A DNA stretch of 64,000 nucleotides from the NCBI RefSeq assembly GCF_002005305.1, contig NZ_CP014782.1, positions 1 through 64,000 on the forward strand, in the 5' to 3' direction. Position 1 is the stretch's first letter, and every line of letters begins with the position of its first letter. Below the pieces are notes generated by a model. It was not told where the DNA came from. It did no database searches and saw nothing but the letters and a program-made list of their open reading frames with translations. This DNA is from Shewanella psychrophila. Lineage in GTDB: Bacteria; Pseudomonadota; Gammaproteobacteria; Enterobacterales; Shewanellaceae. Made by a program: the position numbers and the translations under genes. Shown here in pieces: positions 43,785 to 53,547 of this stretch.

Positions 43785-45011
43785 ATGAGTTTAGACAGAC
43801 GAGCTTTTATTAAAGGGGCTATTGCTACCTCTGCGGTCGCTATATTGCCGGTTAAATGGGTATTTGCTGGAAATATGCCTCTGGGAATGGCCTCTCTGGA
43901 TATTTCATCTTTAACCTGGAGTAAGGCTGAAGATCTTCCCGATTACTTCACTGTTTTGAATACAAAACCGTTAAATGCTTACCCAGCAGAGCACATGCTG
44001 GATAAGGCTGTGACTCCTGGTGATGTAGCATTCATTCGCTGGAATGGTCAGATGCCAGACTTTAAGGCTATGGATCTTAAAACCTGGACCTTCAAGGTGG
44101 ATGGCGAATCTGTAAAGACACCTAAGACCTATACCTTAGATGAGCTAAAGCAAAGGTTTAAACATCATACCCGCAGACTCGTGCTTGAGTGTGGCGGTAA
44201 TAGTCGGGTTAACTTCTTTCCCGGTACTAAGGGCAATCAGTGGAATAATGCTGCTGTGTACTGTTCTGAGTGGACAGGGGTCTTAGTCAGGGATGTGCTG
44301 TATGACTGTGGCATCAAGGAAGATGCCGTGTATACCGGACATCATGGTATCGACAAGCATCTTAGTGGTCACGGTGAGGCTATTTCACGAGGCGTGCCTA
44401 TCGATGCTGCTCTGAGTGATGATGCCTTGATCGCCTGGTCGATGAACGGTGAAGATATCCCTTATATGCATGGTTATCCACTGCGTATTGTTTTCGGCGG
44501 ACGGCCCGCTTCGGTATCACAGAAATGCGCGGTGGGGATCAGTGTACGAAACAAGGTACACGACGGTCATAAGATGGCGGCTCCTGCTTATCAGGTGCCT
44601 AAGTATCCGGTGGCTCCTGGTGAGAAAGTCGATAACAAAGACTTTGAGATAATTGAGCAGATGATTGTAAAGTCATTGATCACTTTCCCTGAATCCGGTA
44701 CCGAGATGAAGCTTGGCAAGAAAACCGTGCTTCGTGGTCATGCCTGGGCTGGTTTGAGAGAAGTTATCAAGGTTGAGGTTAGCTATGACTATGGTACTCG
44801 CTGGCATATCGTTGAGCTAGAGAAGCCCAAGAACGCAACGGCCTGGCAGCAATGGCAGACAGAGTTAGACTTACCTGAGCAGGGGTATTATGAGATTTGG
44901 GCCAGAGCCACTGATAGCGAGGGTGATACCCAGCCTGTGGTGCAGCCTCAGTGGAACCCAAAAGGTTATATGTTTAATGGCTGCCATAGAATAGCCGTTA
45001 GGGTGGTCTGA
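43785..45011 (+). CDS. Sulfite dehydrogenase-like molybdopterin enzyme, Tat-exported
   Basis: 408 residues. A twin-arginine signal (DRRAFIKGAIATSAVAILP) is followed by the sulfite-oxidase fold: the Mo-coordinating Cys in LECGGNSRVNF, the substrate-site region WTGVLVRDVL, VPIDAAL, YMHGYPLRIVFGGRPASVSQK, and the C-terminal dimerisation domain from about 290 (GHAWAGLREVIKVEVSYDYG). It belongs with SorA/SorT-type periplasmic sulfite:cytochrome c oxidoreductases. The flanking cytochromes c support electron transfer to the respiratory chain. The physiological substrate is inferred. Confidence 0.88.
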   Translation: MSLDRRAFIKGAIATSAVAILPVKWVFAGNMPLGMASLDISSLTWSKAEDLPDYFTVLNTKPLNAYPAEHMLDKAVTPGDVAFIRWNGQMPDFKAMDLKTWTFKVDGESVKTPKTYTLDELKQRFKHHTRRLVLECGGNSRVNFFPGTKGNQWNNAAVYCSEWTGVLVRDVLYDCGIKEDAVYTGHHGIDKHLSGHGEAISRGVPIDAALSDDALIAWSMNGEDIPYMHGYPLRIVFGGRPASVSQKCAVGISVRNKVHDGHKMAAPAYQVPKYPVAPGEKVDNKDFEIIEQMIVKSLITFPESGTEMKLGKKTVLRGHAWAGLREVIKVEVSYDYGTRWHIVELEKPKNATAWQQWQTELDLPEQGYYEIWARATDSEGDTQPVVQPQWNPKGYMFNGCHRIAVRVV

Positions 45012-45442
45012 TGAAGTCCTTTATTCGGTTTGTCTGTCTGCTCCTGCTCTCTACATGCCTGCATGCTCAAGCCGTTGAACTAAGCGATACCAATACTTCA
45101 ATTGCTAAGATTGATTACCCCGTCGATGCTAAATCCGGTTTGATTAAGGCACCTGGCTGGGAGTTAGTGAATGGTCAGTGTAACGCCTGTCACTCTAGTT
45201 TAATCGTGTCACAAAATCATGGTGATAGAGATTTTTGGCGAGAGACTATTCAGTGGATGGTGGATACACAGGGATTATGGGATCTGTCTGATACCTGGGA
45301 TCCAACATTGGATTACTTAAGTACTTATTACAATCAAGTCGATATTGATATGACCTTGTTTCGACGTAAGCCAATAGATAAAGACCTGCTGCCACCAAGT
45401 CGGAAAGCCGATACTGGCACTGTGATAAAGAGGGAAGAGTAA
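45011..45442 (+). CDS. Cytochrome c subunit of the sulfite dehydrogenase (SorB-like)
   Basis: 143 residues; the start codon overlaps the end of the molybdoenzyme gene by one base, so they are coupled. Signal peptide to about HAQA-V, one heme site CNACH with the SLIVSQNHGDRDFW segment after it; no obvious conserved Met ligand. SorB in Starkeya is a small monoheme partner of SorA. This position and length fit that role, though the sequence is divergent. Confidence 0.8.
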   Translation: MKSFIRFVCLLLLSTCLHAQAVELSDTNTSIAKIDYPVDAKSGLIKAPGWELVNGQCNACHSSLIVSQNHGDRDFWRETIQWMVDTQGLWDLSDTWDPTLDYLSTYYNQVDIDMTLFRRKPIDKDLLPPSRKADTGTVIKREE

Positions 45443-45443
45443 G

Positions 45444-45794
45444 ATGAAAAAGTTAATCGGTATCGCATTTCTATTTATTATTTCCATCGTCTCTGTTGGT
45501 GTGAGCGCAGCGGAACCACAACAAGGGAATATTGAGCAGGGGAGACAGCTAGCCAACACCAGGTGTGAAGCTTGTCATGGACCTATGATGTTAAGTCAGG
45601 CGGGTTTATTTCCTAGCCTCAGGGGACAGAAGCAAGCTTATCTATATAAACAACTTAAGGATTTTAAATCTGGGGACAGAGCCGATATCAACATGCAGGC
45701 TCAGGCTGGTGGCCTGACCGATGAGCAAATGAGAGATCTTACTTTCTACTATAGCCTTCTGACTCCCATCAATCTGAATGCCAAGGTTAAATAA
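45444..45794 (+). CDS. Periplasmic monoheme cytochrome c (c4/c553 type)
   Basis: 116 residues with signal peptide to about VSAA-E, heme site CEACH, QLKDFKSGDRADINMQAQAG with the distal Met, and FYYSLL at the end. It closes the cluster and resembles the first cytochrome and the two domains at the end of CoxB. It may relay electrons to a cytochrome c oxidase. Confidence 0.88.
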   Translation: MKKLIGIAFLFIISIVSVGVSAAEPQQGNIEQGRQLANTRCEACHGPMMLSQAGLFPSLRGQKQAYLYKQLKDFKSGDRADINMQAQAGGLTDEQMRDLTFYYSLLTPINLNAKVK

Positions 45795-45818
45795 GTTATC
45801 TTTGGCGTTTGATTGGCG

Positions 45819-46556
45819 TTATCTATTTTTAAGGTATTCAGTGATCTTCTGGGCGAACCTTAAGGCATGCTCATTATCCCCATGTAAACAGATACTATCG
45901 GCCTTGAGCTGCAGCATGGATCCATCTAATGTCGATAGTGGTCGATTAGCTAACACTTGCTCAACTTGTTTTATGGATTGATTGTCATCTTCTATTACCG
46001 CTCCAGACATAGTTCTGGGAGCCAGAGAGCCGTCAGCTAAATAGGTGCGATCGGCAAAAGCCTCTTCAATTACCGTTAATCCGTGCTGTCTTGCCAATGG
46101 CACCAGTGGACTGGCAGCGAGAATCATTAATTTTAAGCTTGGGTCTATTCGTTTTATGGCGTTAATTAAAATCAGCCCTAAACGCTCACTGAAGGCCGCT
46201 TGATTATAAAGGGCACCGTGAGGTTTCACGTGGAACAATTTTGCGCCTAGTGAGCTACATACGGCTTTTAATGAGCCAATTTGCTGATTGAGTGAGGTTA
46301 ATAACTCTTGATCTGTAATATCAATGGATTGCCGGCCAAAGTTTTCACGATCGGGAAAGCTGGGATGGGCGCCAATATTAACGCCTGAGGCTAGTGCTAA
46401 TTTTACCGTTGTCTCCATGCTCGTTCGATCACCCGTATGACCACCACAGGCGATATTGGCCGAAGTGATTAATTGCAGCAGGGCTTCATCATGGTGACCG
46501 CCTTCACCTAAGTCGGCATTGAGGTCGATAGGGTAAGTGTTTTGGTTCGATAACAT
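45819..46556 (-). CDS. pxpA: 5-oxoprolinase subunit A (LamB/YcsF family)
   Basis: 245 residues from ATG 46556, with AGAGGTC upstream; a GTG at 46574 adds six residues and is unlikely. Family motif DLNADLGEGG at the start, then NIACGGHTGD and VKPHGALYN, with metal-site His residues. With PxpB and PxpC it cleaves 5-oxoproline to glutamate using ATP. It is the last gene of the pxpBCA group, about 80 bp after pxpC. A parS-like sequence is embedded at 46222-46237. Confidence 0.93.
   Translation of the reverse strand: MLSNQNTYPIDLNADLGEGGHHDEALLQLITSANIACGGHTGDRTSMETTVKLALASGVNIGAHPSFPDRENFGRQSIDITDQELLTSLNQQIGSLKAVCSSLGAKLFHVKPHGALYNQAAFSERLGLILINAIKRIDPSLKLMILAASPLVPLARQHGLTVIEEAFADRTYLADGSLAPRTMSGAVIEDDNQSIKQVEQVLANRPLSTLDGSMLQLKADSICLHGDNEHALRFAQKITEYLKNR
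46222..46237. promoter_or_regulatory. parS: parS-like site (inside pxpA)
   Basis: GGTTTCACGTGGAACA; one arm is of the GTTTCAC form and the other of the GTGGAAC form. Confidence 0.55.
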
Positions 46557-46640
46557 TATTGACCTCTGTTTCACTTGTTAACTCGTCGCTTTCTTAGCTT
46601 TGTTTTTAGCTCGCAACTCGATACTTTCTTAGCCTTAGCC

Positions 46641-47570
46641 TTAGCTATTAGCGTCTATAGATCTCTGTAAGCGATAAAAATATTGTTGCCACTCGTAATT
46701 TGCATCTTCTGCCTGGTTTGGACTCACGTGAATAAATTGCAACTGCTCTCCAGGCCTGGTTTGAGCCAGTTTCCAGAGGTCGGCTTCAATCACTGTGGCT
46801 ATTTTGGGGTAACCGCCAGTTGTCTGCCCATCGGCTAGCAGAACTATGGGCTGGCCCGATGGTGGCACCTGAATGCTGCCTGGCATAACCGCATGTGAGT
46901 TTAAGTTCAGCTCTTGTGTTAAGTCTAATACCTCACCGGTTAAACGTGCGCCCATACGGTTACTGTCGTTAGATAGCTGCCATTGACTACTCCAGAATAC
47001 TTTGCGCGACTGCTGGGTAAATTGGGCCATTTCGGGTCCGGGCAGGGCACGTATCTCATTAGAATAGCCTCTCTGTACGGCGCCAATTGGCTTAGAAATT
47101 GAGAGTTTGTTCCCTAAAGATATTCGATCTCCCACTTTGAGGGCTCGACCTTGATGACCACCTAGTTCGGCGGCAGTCAGTGTCGATCTCGAGCCTAAAT
47201 ATAGGGGGACATCTATGCCACCATCTATGGCTAAATAGGCACGCATACCTGACTTAGGCCCTCTTAGGCTGAGGGTTTCTCCTGCCTTAATGTTGTTGCG
47301 CCAGCCATGCCAGATCTCTCTGGAACCAATCTTAATTTCATAGTTTGCTCCCGTTAGAGTAAACCAGGCATCTCGATAGAACTTGAGTTCGAATGTTCCG
47401 GCTGTGAGTTCCAGGCCTGCTGCGTTGTCCGGGTTACCGACCAAGCTATTAGCAAGTATCAAGGCCTGTCGATCCAATGCCCCTGAGACTGATACACCTA
47501 AGTGGCGATAGCCTGTGCGTCCCAGATCTTGAACTGTGGTGTGAAATCCCGGGGTGAGTACCTCTATCAT
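46641..47570 (-). CDS. pxpC: 5-oxoprolinase subunit C (KipA/allophanate hydrolase subunit 2 family)
   Basis: 309 residues. Opening IEVLTPGFHTTVQDLGRTGYRHLGVSVSGALD is the family hallmark, followed by NSLVGNPDNAAGLELTAG and VMPGSIQVPPSGQPIVLLADGQTTGGYPKIA. It pairs with PxpB to phosphorylate/activate 5-oxoproline. Its start overlaps the pxpB stop by 4 bp. Confidence 0.95.
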   Translation of the reverse strand: MIEVLTPGFHTTVQDLGRTGYRHLGVSVSGALDRQALILANSLVGNPDNAAGLELTAGTFELKFYRDAWFTLTGANYEIKIGSREIWHGWRNNIKAGETLSLRGPKSGMRAYLAIDGGIDVPLYLGSRSTLTAAELGGHQGRALKVGDRISLGNKLSISKPIGAVQRGYSNEIRALPGPEMAQFTQQSRKVFWSSQWQLSNDSNRMGARLTGEVLDLTQELNLNSHAVMPGSIQVPPSGQPIVLLADGQTTGGYPKIATVIEADLWKLAQTRPGEQLQFIHVSPNQAEDANYEWQQYFYRLQRSIDANS

Positions 47571-48286
47571 CTTGGTACCTCTGATTTGGCTTCTTCAACT
47601 TCACCCAAAGACTCTATGGCAATGAATTGAACTGTATCGCCAGGTGAAAGCAGGGAGGGCTGCGCTCTATCGTTACCGAATAAAGTGCTGTCGAACAAGT
47701 TGACTGAGCTGCGACCTATCAGTTGCCAGCCGCCGGGAGATTGAGCCGGGTATATGCCAGTTTGCTCGCCACCTATCCCTACTGAACCAGCTGGAATGGC
47801 TAACCTTGGAGTCGCTAATCTGGGGGTGAATAGTCGTTTATCAAGCCCATGGAGATAGGGAAAACCGGGCTGAAATCCCAGAAATAGCACGCTGTACTGA
47901 GCTGAGGTATGTATTTCTATGACCTCTTGTGGTGTTAGCTTATTGTACTGTGCAACAGCATTTAGATCTGGCCCATACTCCCCACCATATTGAACCGGGA
48001 TCTGGATAAGTTTCCCCGGTTTTAGTTGGACTAATTTATGTGTCCAAAACTGGTTAACTTGATTGCTCCAGAAGGGGATTTTTTTACTGTCTTTGAAAAA
48101 TAGGGTGAGATTGTTATTACCCGGGACAATGTCTTCAAAGTCACCACTGGCTTTGCATAGATCCGATATGTGCCAAATTTGTCTCTGTATCTCTAATTTG
48201 CTGTTTGAGCCAGATAGAGAAGCGCAATCCAACACCAAGGCTTTTTCACCTAATTTGAATAATTTGGGTCGAAGATCCTTGCTCAT
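47567..48286 (-). CDS. pxpB: 5-oxoprolinase subunit B (KipI/allophanate hydrolase subunit 1 family)
   Basis: 239 residues. VPVQYGGEYGPDL-type segment, SVLFLGFQPGFPYLHGLDKRL, TPRLAIPAGSVGIGGEQTGIYP and GGWQLIGR are the conserved blocks. First gene of the minus-strand unit pxpB-pxpC-pxpA; order and overlaps support a heteromeric enzyme that recycles spontaneously formed pyroglutamate. Confidence 0.95.
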   Translation of the reverse strand: MSKDLRPKLFKLGEKALVLDCASLSGSNSKLEIQRQIWHISDLCKASGDFEDIVPGNNNLTLFFKDSKKIPFWSNQVNQFWTHKLVQLKPGKLIQIPVQYGGEYGPDLNAVAQYNKLTPQEVIEIHTSAQYSVLFLGFQPGFPYLHGLDKRLFTPRLATPRLAIPAGSVGIGGEQTGIYPAQSPGGWQLIGRSSVNLFDSTLFGNDRAQPSLLSPGDTVQFIAIESLGEVEEAKSEVPR

Positions 48287-48432
48287 GGTGTGTTCTTTAT
48301 CTATTGCAGTAAAGGTTCAGGATAATACTTAAAACCAAATTTGTAACCCAATAAACTGCAACGGTTATCTTTCTAAGCACTATGATTAAATTGCTAACTT
48401 GGCGCATCGCTTTATAGTCCCGGTCATATAAA

Positions 48433-49500
48433 TTGGTTAAAAAACTTTTTAATAAGCTCTTTAATATTAGAGACAAAACTTCTGTTGCCGAGCCGAAAGG
48501 CTTTAGGCAAGACACAAGTGTGCAAGAAAAATTAGCTAATGAAGCGGTTAAACCCAAAAAACAGGCAGCAACAGAGGAAGTGTTTATTTCTGATTCTGTC
48601 GATGTTTCAGCGTTGTTTTATAGTCTACTTTTCCCGACAAAATCCAATGATACAGGCGGGGTCGCTAATAATTTAGAAAAAGCTGTTATGGATGATGTTG
48701 AGCACGCTCTGATGTCACCTCAAGATGTGGCCGATAAGGTGCTTAAACTTCCGAGCAAATTAGCCGAGTTAGATAAGCGCCTCAAAGATGAAAGTGTCGA
48801 TATCAGGGTGCTGGTGGATGAGATTCATGATGATCCTGTATTGAGCGTCGAAGTGATAAAACTGTGTAACTCTCCGGTATTTAAGCGTGGCGACAGGGAA
48901 GTAACTAGCTTGCAGCAGGCCTTCGTTCAGTTAGGTAGAGATCAGCTTAGGCGTCTGGTTACTACTTGTATGGTGCGTGAGATGATAGTGATTAAACCTA
49001 TCTACTATCGTCGCTTCGGTCTGCAGATATGGCGTCATTCAATGCAAGTCGCCTACTTGTCATCTGAGTTAGCTACGGATAATTCCGGTCAGGATCCCGA
49101 TACGGCCTTTCTGTTGGGCCTACTTCATGACGTTGGCAAAATTGCCATCTTTAAGATGCTGTTAGATGAGTTTCAGTTAGCCGAACCTGGAGAGCAGCCC
49201 AGCTCCTGGCTGTTCAGGCAAGTTATGACCTCAAAATCCCTTAGCCTGAGCGCCTTACTGGCCCAATGCTGGCATTTGCCTGCTTGCTTCGAATCATCCT
49301 TGAGCCAACTAGCCAATCTTGATTCAACACCCACTGAGCCACTGGCTGCCTTGGTATGGCGCGCAAACCTGATCAGTGAATGCTCCATGCTTTATCATGG
49401 GAAAAAGTTAGATGAGCCCTGTCTAGCACGCTTGTTAATTGATGCAGATTTGAGTCGGGATGAATTTGAGGTTTTACATGAGAAACTGATAGAGGTTTAG
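48433..49500 (+). CDS. HDOD-domain signalling protein
   Basis: 355 residues with a TTG start (VKKLFNKLFNIRDKT); no ATG lies near and the ribosome site is weak, so the exact start is uncertain. After a basic, low-complexity N-terminus the HDOD domain runs from about 105 to 320: SVEVIKLCNSPVFKRG, SLQQAFVQLGRDQLRRL, the retained HD pair in GLLHDVGKIAIF, and the ALLAQCWHLP segment. HDOD proteins act in motility, biofilm or c-di-GMP-linked signalling; the specific role is not evident. Divergent from pxpB. Confidence 0.82.
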   Translation: MVKKLFNKLFNIRDKTSVAEPKGFRQDTSVQEKLANEAVKPKKQAATEEVFISDSVDVSALFYSLLFPTKSNDTGGVANNLEKAVMDDVEHALMSPQDVADKVLKLPSKLAELDKRLKDESVDIRVLVDEIHDDPVLSVEVIKLCNSPVFKRGDREVTSLQQAFVQLGRDQLRRLVTTCMVREMIVIKPIYYRRFGLQIWRHSMQVAYLSSELATDNSGQDPDTAFLLGLLHDVGKIAIFKMLLDEFQLAEPGEQPSSWLFRQVMTSKSLSLSALLAQCWHLPACFESSLSQLANLDSTPTEPLAALVWRANLISECSMLYHGKKLDEPCLARLLIDADLSRDEFEVLHEKLIEV

Positions 49501-49544
49501 AGGGAAGGAGTGCACAGGGATTGTTACTCTATGTTTTTTCTATT

Positions 49545-49576
49545 AAAAAAGCCTCAGTGGTATCTGAGGCTTTTTT
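49545..49576. terminator. Bidirectional terminator
   Basis: AAAAAAGCCTCAG-TGGTAT-CTGAGGCTTTTTT serves both the HDOD gene and the converging glyS gene. A second small palindrome TTCCTAG-GTT-CTAGGAA follows at about 49578-49594. Confidence 0.93.
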
Positions 49577-49605
49577 AGTTCCTAGGTTCTAGGAATTTAA
49601 ATATC

Positions 49606-51675
49606 TTATTGCAGCAATGATATGTCCGCAGCATGGAGGAACTGGTCGCGTAGGCTAGAAAGTAGCGCTAAGCGATTGTTCTTCAGTGCTTCGTCATCGA
49701 CCATCACCATGACATCTTCAAAGAAGGTATCCACGCTTTCACGTAGGTCAGCCAACAGTGCTAATGCTTCCTGATAGTTTGCCGAGGCAAACAAAGGAGC
49801 CAGTTTAGGTTGAAGCTCCTTGAGCTTCTCTGCCAGTGCTTTTTCAGCGTTTTCAGTCAATAAACTCGCATCGATATTTGCCGGAATATCACCTTCAACT
49901 TTAGCCAGGATATTAGACACACGCTTGTTAGCGGCGGCCAATGCCGAAGCCTGTTCTAGTGTTCTGAAATGAGCTACTGCCTTGATACGACTATCAAAAT
50001 CTGCAGGTGATGTTGGACGACGAGCCAGTACGGCTAAGATTACGTCGACGCTAACACCTTGATCTTGGTACCAGGCACGGAAACGAGCCATGAAGAACTC
50101 GAGTACCTGCTCGGCAGCTTTATCATTACTTAAATTACTGCCATGTAATGCCTGTGCCTTAGCAATAAGGTCAACCAGATCCAGCGGCAGGTTATTCTCA
50201 ACACAGATACGCAGGATACCGATAGCGGCGCGGCGCAGTGCAAATGGATCGGCAGCGCCCTTAGGTGCCTGGCCAATTCCGAAAATACCAACCAGAGTAT
50301 CTAGCTTTTCAGCTAGAGCGACACAGACAGAAATTGATGCTGTAGGAACTGTATCACCGGAGAACTTAGGCTTGTATTGCTCTTGCTGTGCAAGAGAGAC
50401 TGCTTCAGTTTCACCGTCGAGGCGGGCGTAATGCATGCCCATTGTGCCCTGAAGATCAGTAAACTCCATCACCATGTTAGTCATCAAGTCTGACTTAGAA
50501 AGCAGGCCTGCACGAGATGCTTCCTCGGCATTTGCATCTATGCTGCTAGCGATGAAACCAGCTATTTCAGAGATGCGCTCGACACGTTGCTTAATAGTAC
50601 CCAGCTGCTTCTGGAACACGACGGTTTCCAGGCTGACTAGGCGCTCTTCCAATGTCAGTTTTTTATCATTTTCGAAGAAAAACTCGGCATCGGCAAGACG
50701 TGGACGAACCACTTTCTCGTTACCGGAGATAATGACCTGAGGATCTTTAGACTCTATGTTAGTGACGAAGATAAAGTTAGGTAGCAGCTGACCTGTCTTG
50801 TCGAATACCGGGAAGTATTTTTGATCGCCTTTCATGGTGTAAACCAAGGCTTCAGCAGGTACATTAAGGAACTTCTCTTCGAAGTTAGCGGTTAATACCA
50901 CAGGCCATTCAACGAGTGAGGTAACCTCTTCTAAAAGCTCATCTTCAAGATCGGCAACACCACCAATCTTAGTCGCTGCAGTTTCAGCATCTGCCTTAAT
51001 AATCGCTTTACGCGCTTCATAATCTACTAAGACTTTCCCTTGCTCTTTAAGTGCAGTTAGGTAGTTATCGGCATGATCTAGCTCGAAACTGGATTGACCC
51101 ATGAAACGATGTCCACGGATAACTCGGTCAGATTTGACGCCTAGCAATTCTCCTTCGACGATTTCACTGCCAAGAAGCATGGTGACAGTATGAACCGGGC
51201 GGATAAATTGAATCTTGCTGCTTCCCCAGCGCATAGGCTTAGGAATGGGTAACTTATCTAGCGAGCGCTGTGCCATAGCTGAGATTAGGCCTTTAGTCTC
51301 TACACCGACAACTTTTGCCTGGTGTAATAACCATTCGCCCTTTTCTGTTTTAAGGCGACCAGCTTCTTCGACTGTGATGCCGTTACCACGAGCCCAGCCC
51401 ATGGCGGCTTTAGTCGGATTACCGTCAGCGTCGAATGCTTGGGCTATTGCTGGCCCACGTTTCTCAACAACTTTATCGGCTTGAGCGTCTGCGAGTTGAT
51501 TGACACAAAGTGCTAAACGACGCGGAGCGGCATGCCAAACAGCTGATTCGAAGCTGAGTTCAGCTTTGTTCAGCTCATCGGTAAAGTTGCTTAGGAAAGA
51601 CTCTGCGAGTTTACGCAGGGCTTTCGGAGGTAACTCTTCAGTTCCTACTTCAATGAGTAAGTTTTCAAAATTCAT
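49606..51675 (-). CDS. glyS: Glycyl-tRNA synthetase beta subunit
   Basis: 689 residues, as in E. coli. Starts NFENLLIEVGTEELPPKALRKL and contains the HD-like region with MVMEFTDLQGTMG and the C-terminal anticodon-binding part ending FLHAADISLLQ. With GlyQ it forms the alpha2beta2 enzyme that charges tRNA-Gly. It follows glyQ by 11 bp. Confidence 0.98.
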   Translation of the reverse strand: MNFENLLIEVGTEELPPKALRKLAESFLSNFTDELNKAELSFESAVWHAAPRRLALCVNQLADAQADKVVEKRGPAIAQAFDADGNPTKAAMGWARGNGITVEEAGRLKTEKGEWLLHQAKVVGVETKGLISAMAQRSLDKLPIPKPMRWGSSKIQFIRPVHTVTMLLGSEIVEGELLGVKSDRVIRGHRFMGQSSFELDHADNYLTALKEQGKVLVDYEARKAIIKADAETAATKIGGVADLEDELLEEVTSLVEWPVVLTANFEEKFLNVPAEALVYTMKGDQKYFPVFDKTGQLLPNFIFVTNIESKDPQVIISGNEKVVRPRLADAEFFFENDKKLTLEERLVSLETVVFQKQLGTIKQRVERISEIAGFIASSIDANAEEASRAGLLSKSDLMTNMVMEFTDLQGTMGMHYARLDGETEAVSLAQQEQYKPKFSGDTVPTASISVCVALAEKLDTLVGIFGIGQAPKGAADPFALRRAAIGILRICVENNLPLDLVDLIAKAQALHGSNLSNDKAAEQVLEFFMARFRAWYQDQGVSVDVILAVLARRPTSPADFDSRIKAVAHFRTLEQASALAAANKRVSNILAKVEGDIPANIDASLLTENAEKALAEKLKELQPKLAPLFASANYQEALALLADLRESVDTFFEDVMVMVDDEALKNNRLALLSSLRDQFLHAADISLLQ

Positions 51676-51686
51676 TAGGTCTACCT

Positions 51687-52592
51687 CTACTTACACATTG
51701 GGAAGCCGAGAGCTTCACGGGCTTGGTAATAAGACTCTGCAACACCTTTAGACATAGTACGTACGCGTAGTATGTAACGCTGACGCTCTGTGACTGAGAT
51801 TGCGTGGCGTGCATCAAGCAAATTAAATGCATGAGAGGCTTTCATCACCTGCTCATAAGCGGGTAGTGGAAGTGGTTTTTCCAGAGATAATAGACGCTGA
51901 CAGGCTTTTTCACAGTCATCAAATAAGGTGAATAGCACATCAACATCGGCATGCTCGAAGTTGTAAGTTGATTGCTCAACTTCATTCTGGTGGAAGATAT
52001 CGCCGTACATGATCTTGCCCATTGGACCATCGGTCCAGACAAGGTCATAGACACTGTCTACTTCCTGAATGTACATGGCCAGACGCTCTAGACCGTAAGT
52101 GATCTCACCGGTGACCGGACTACATTCCAATCCACCGACTTGCTGGAAGTAAGTGAACTGAGAGACTTCCATACCGTTCAACCAAACTTCCCAACCTAGA
52201 CCCCAGGCACCTAGAGTAGGAGACTCCCAGTTGTCTTCGACGAAACGCACATCATGAACGCCCATGTCTACGCCCAGAGCTTCCAGTGAACCCAGGTAGA
52301 GTTCCTGAATATTACTTGGAGATGGCTTTAACACGACCTGAAACTGATAATAGTGCTGCAGGCGGTTAGGGTTTTCACCATAACGGCCATCGGTCGGGCG
52401 GCGACATGGCTGCACATAAGCACTGCTCATTGGCTCTGGGCCAAGAGAGCGTAGGAAAGTCTGTGGGTGGAATGTACCAGCGCCAACCTCCATATCGAGA
52501 GGTTGAACAATGGCGCAACCTTGCTGCGCCCAGTACTCCTGCAGGGTCATAATGAAACCCTGGAATGTCTTTACGTCATGTTTCGTCGTCAT
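51687..52592 (-). CDS. glyQ: Glycyl-tRNA synthetase alpha subunit
   Basis: 301 residues. TFQGFIMTLQEYWAQQGCAI, VGAGTFHPQTFLRSLGPEP, YVQPCRRPTDGRYGENPNRL and GLERLAMYIQEV are the class II motifs of the alpha subunit. First gene of glyQ-glyS, divergent from tag. Confidence 0.98.
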   Translation of the reverse strand: MTTKHDVKTFQGFIMTLQEYWAQQGCAIVQPLDMEVGAGTFHPQTFLRSLGPEPMSSAYVQPCRRPTDGRYGENPNRLQHYYQFQVVLKPSPSNIQELYLGSLEALGVDMGVHDVRFVEDNWESPTLGAWGLGWEVWLNGMEVSQFTYFQQVGGLECSPVTGEITYGLERLAMYIQEVDSVYDLVWTDGPMGKIMYGDIFHQNEVEQSTYNFEHADVDVLFTLFDDCEKACQRLLSLEKPLPLPAYEQVMKASHAFNLLDARHAISVTERQRYILRVRTMSKGVAESYYQAREALGFPMCK

Positions 52593-52772
52593 GTCTACTA
52601 TCTACGCCGTCAGGATGATACCAACACCTTGTCTAAATGCTTTTTAGCAGCTAGAGCTAGCTTGGAAATATAAAAATGGTTTCGATTATACCTTGTAGAA
52701 ATATGCATATGTAGGTTATTTTTTATCTCCTAAAGGAAATACCGCTAAATATTAAAATAAGGGAGTAACTCC

Positions 52773-53357
52773 ATGGACAAGAAGCGTTGTGGCTGGGTTG
52801 GGGATGATCAAATTTATCTGGATTATCATGATGATGTTTGGGGCCAGCCTGTATTCGATAGTCTGGAGCTTTTCGCCAAACTCTGCCTCGAAGGTCAGCA
52901 AGCCGGGCTTTCATGGATCACTATCCTTAAGAAACAAAAAACCTATGAAGCGGCATTTTCCAATTTTGATCCTGAGGTGATTGCCAAGTTCGATGATACC
53001 AAGGTCGAAGAATTACTCCTAGATAAGGGGATAGTCAGAAACCGTCTCAAGGTAAACTCCATCATCAAGAATGCTCGTGGCTATATGGCCAACTTTTCTG
53101 ACACCAAGGGCGAGCAGGGGAATGATTTCTCTGAGTTTCTTTGGAGTTTCGTTGGCGGCAAGCCGATTGTGAATCATTTTACTGAGATGAAACAGATACC
53201 AGTGCAGACTACCGAGTCTGAAGCCATGTCTAAAGCTTTGAAAAAGCTTGGTTTTAACTTCGTTGGGCCGACAATCTGTTATGCATTCATGCAAGCGGTA
53301 GGTATGGTGAATGATCATGCAACATATTGTTTTTGTTATGATAAGTGTAATAAGTAA
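52773..53357 (+). CDS. tag: 3-methyladenine DNA glycosylase I
   Basis: 194 residues. RCGWVGDD, YHDDVWGQP, EGQQAGLSWITILKK and the C-terminal GFNFVGPTICYAFMQAVGMVNDHATYC carry the helix-hairpin-helix fold and the Cys/His zinc ligands of the Tag family. It removes 3-methyladenine from alkylated DNA. AGGGAG lies before the ATG at 52773. Confidence 0.97.
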   Translation: MDKKRCGWVGDDQIYLDYHDDVWGQPVFDSLELFAKLCLEGQQAGLSWITILKKQKTYEAAFSNFDPEVIAKFDDTKVEELLLDKGIVRNRLKVNSIIKNARGYMANFSDTKGEQGNDFSEFLWSFVGGKPIVNHFTEMKQIPVQTTESEAMSKALKKLGFNFVGPTICYAFMQAVGMVNDHATYCFCYDKCNK

Positions 53358-53547
53358 GGAGGGGCTGAGAAGGTATCAAGGTTGAGAAGGGAGTAAAGCC
53401 AAGATGACGGCTGCGTCTGTTGGACGTTTGTTCCACTCTCTGATAATACAAGTTCCTAGGATCTAGGTTTTAGGAAAAGCTAAGACCCAAGCAACGCATG
53501 TTGGGCCGAATAAGGCGTATTACATCGATTGGCATCAGTGCTGCACG

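Noticed and set aside
46711..46740. CACGTG near 46722 as another parS site
   Set aside because: Only the central hexamer is present; the GTTC/GAAC arms are missing.
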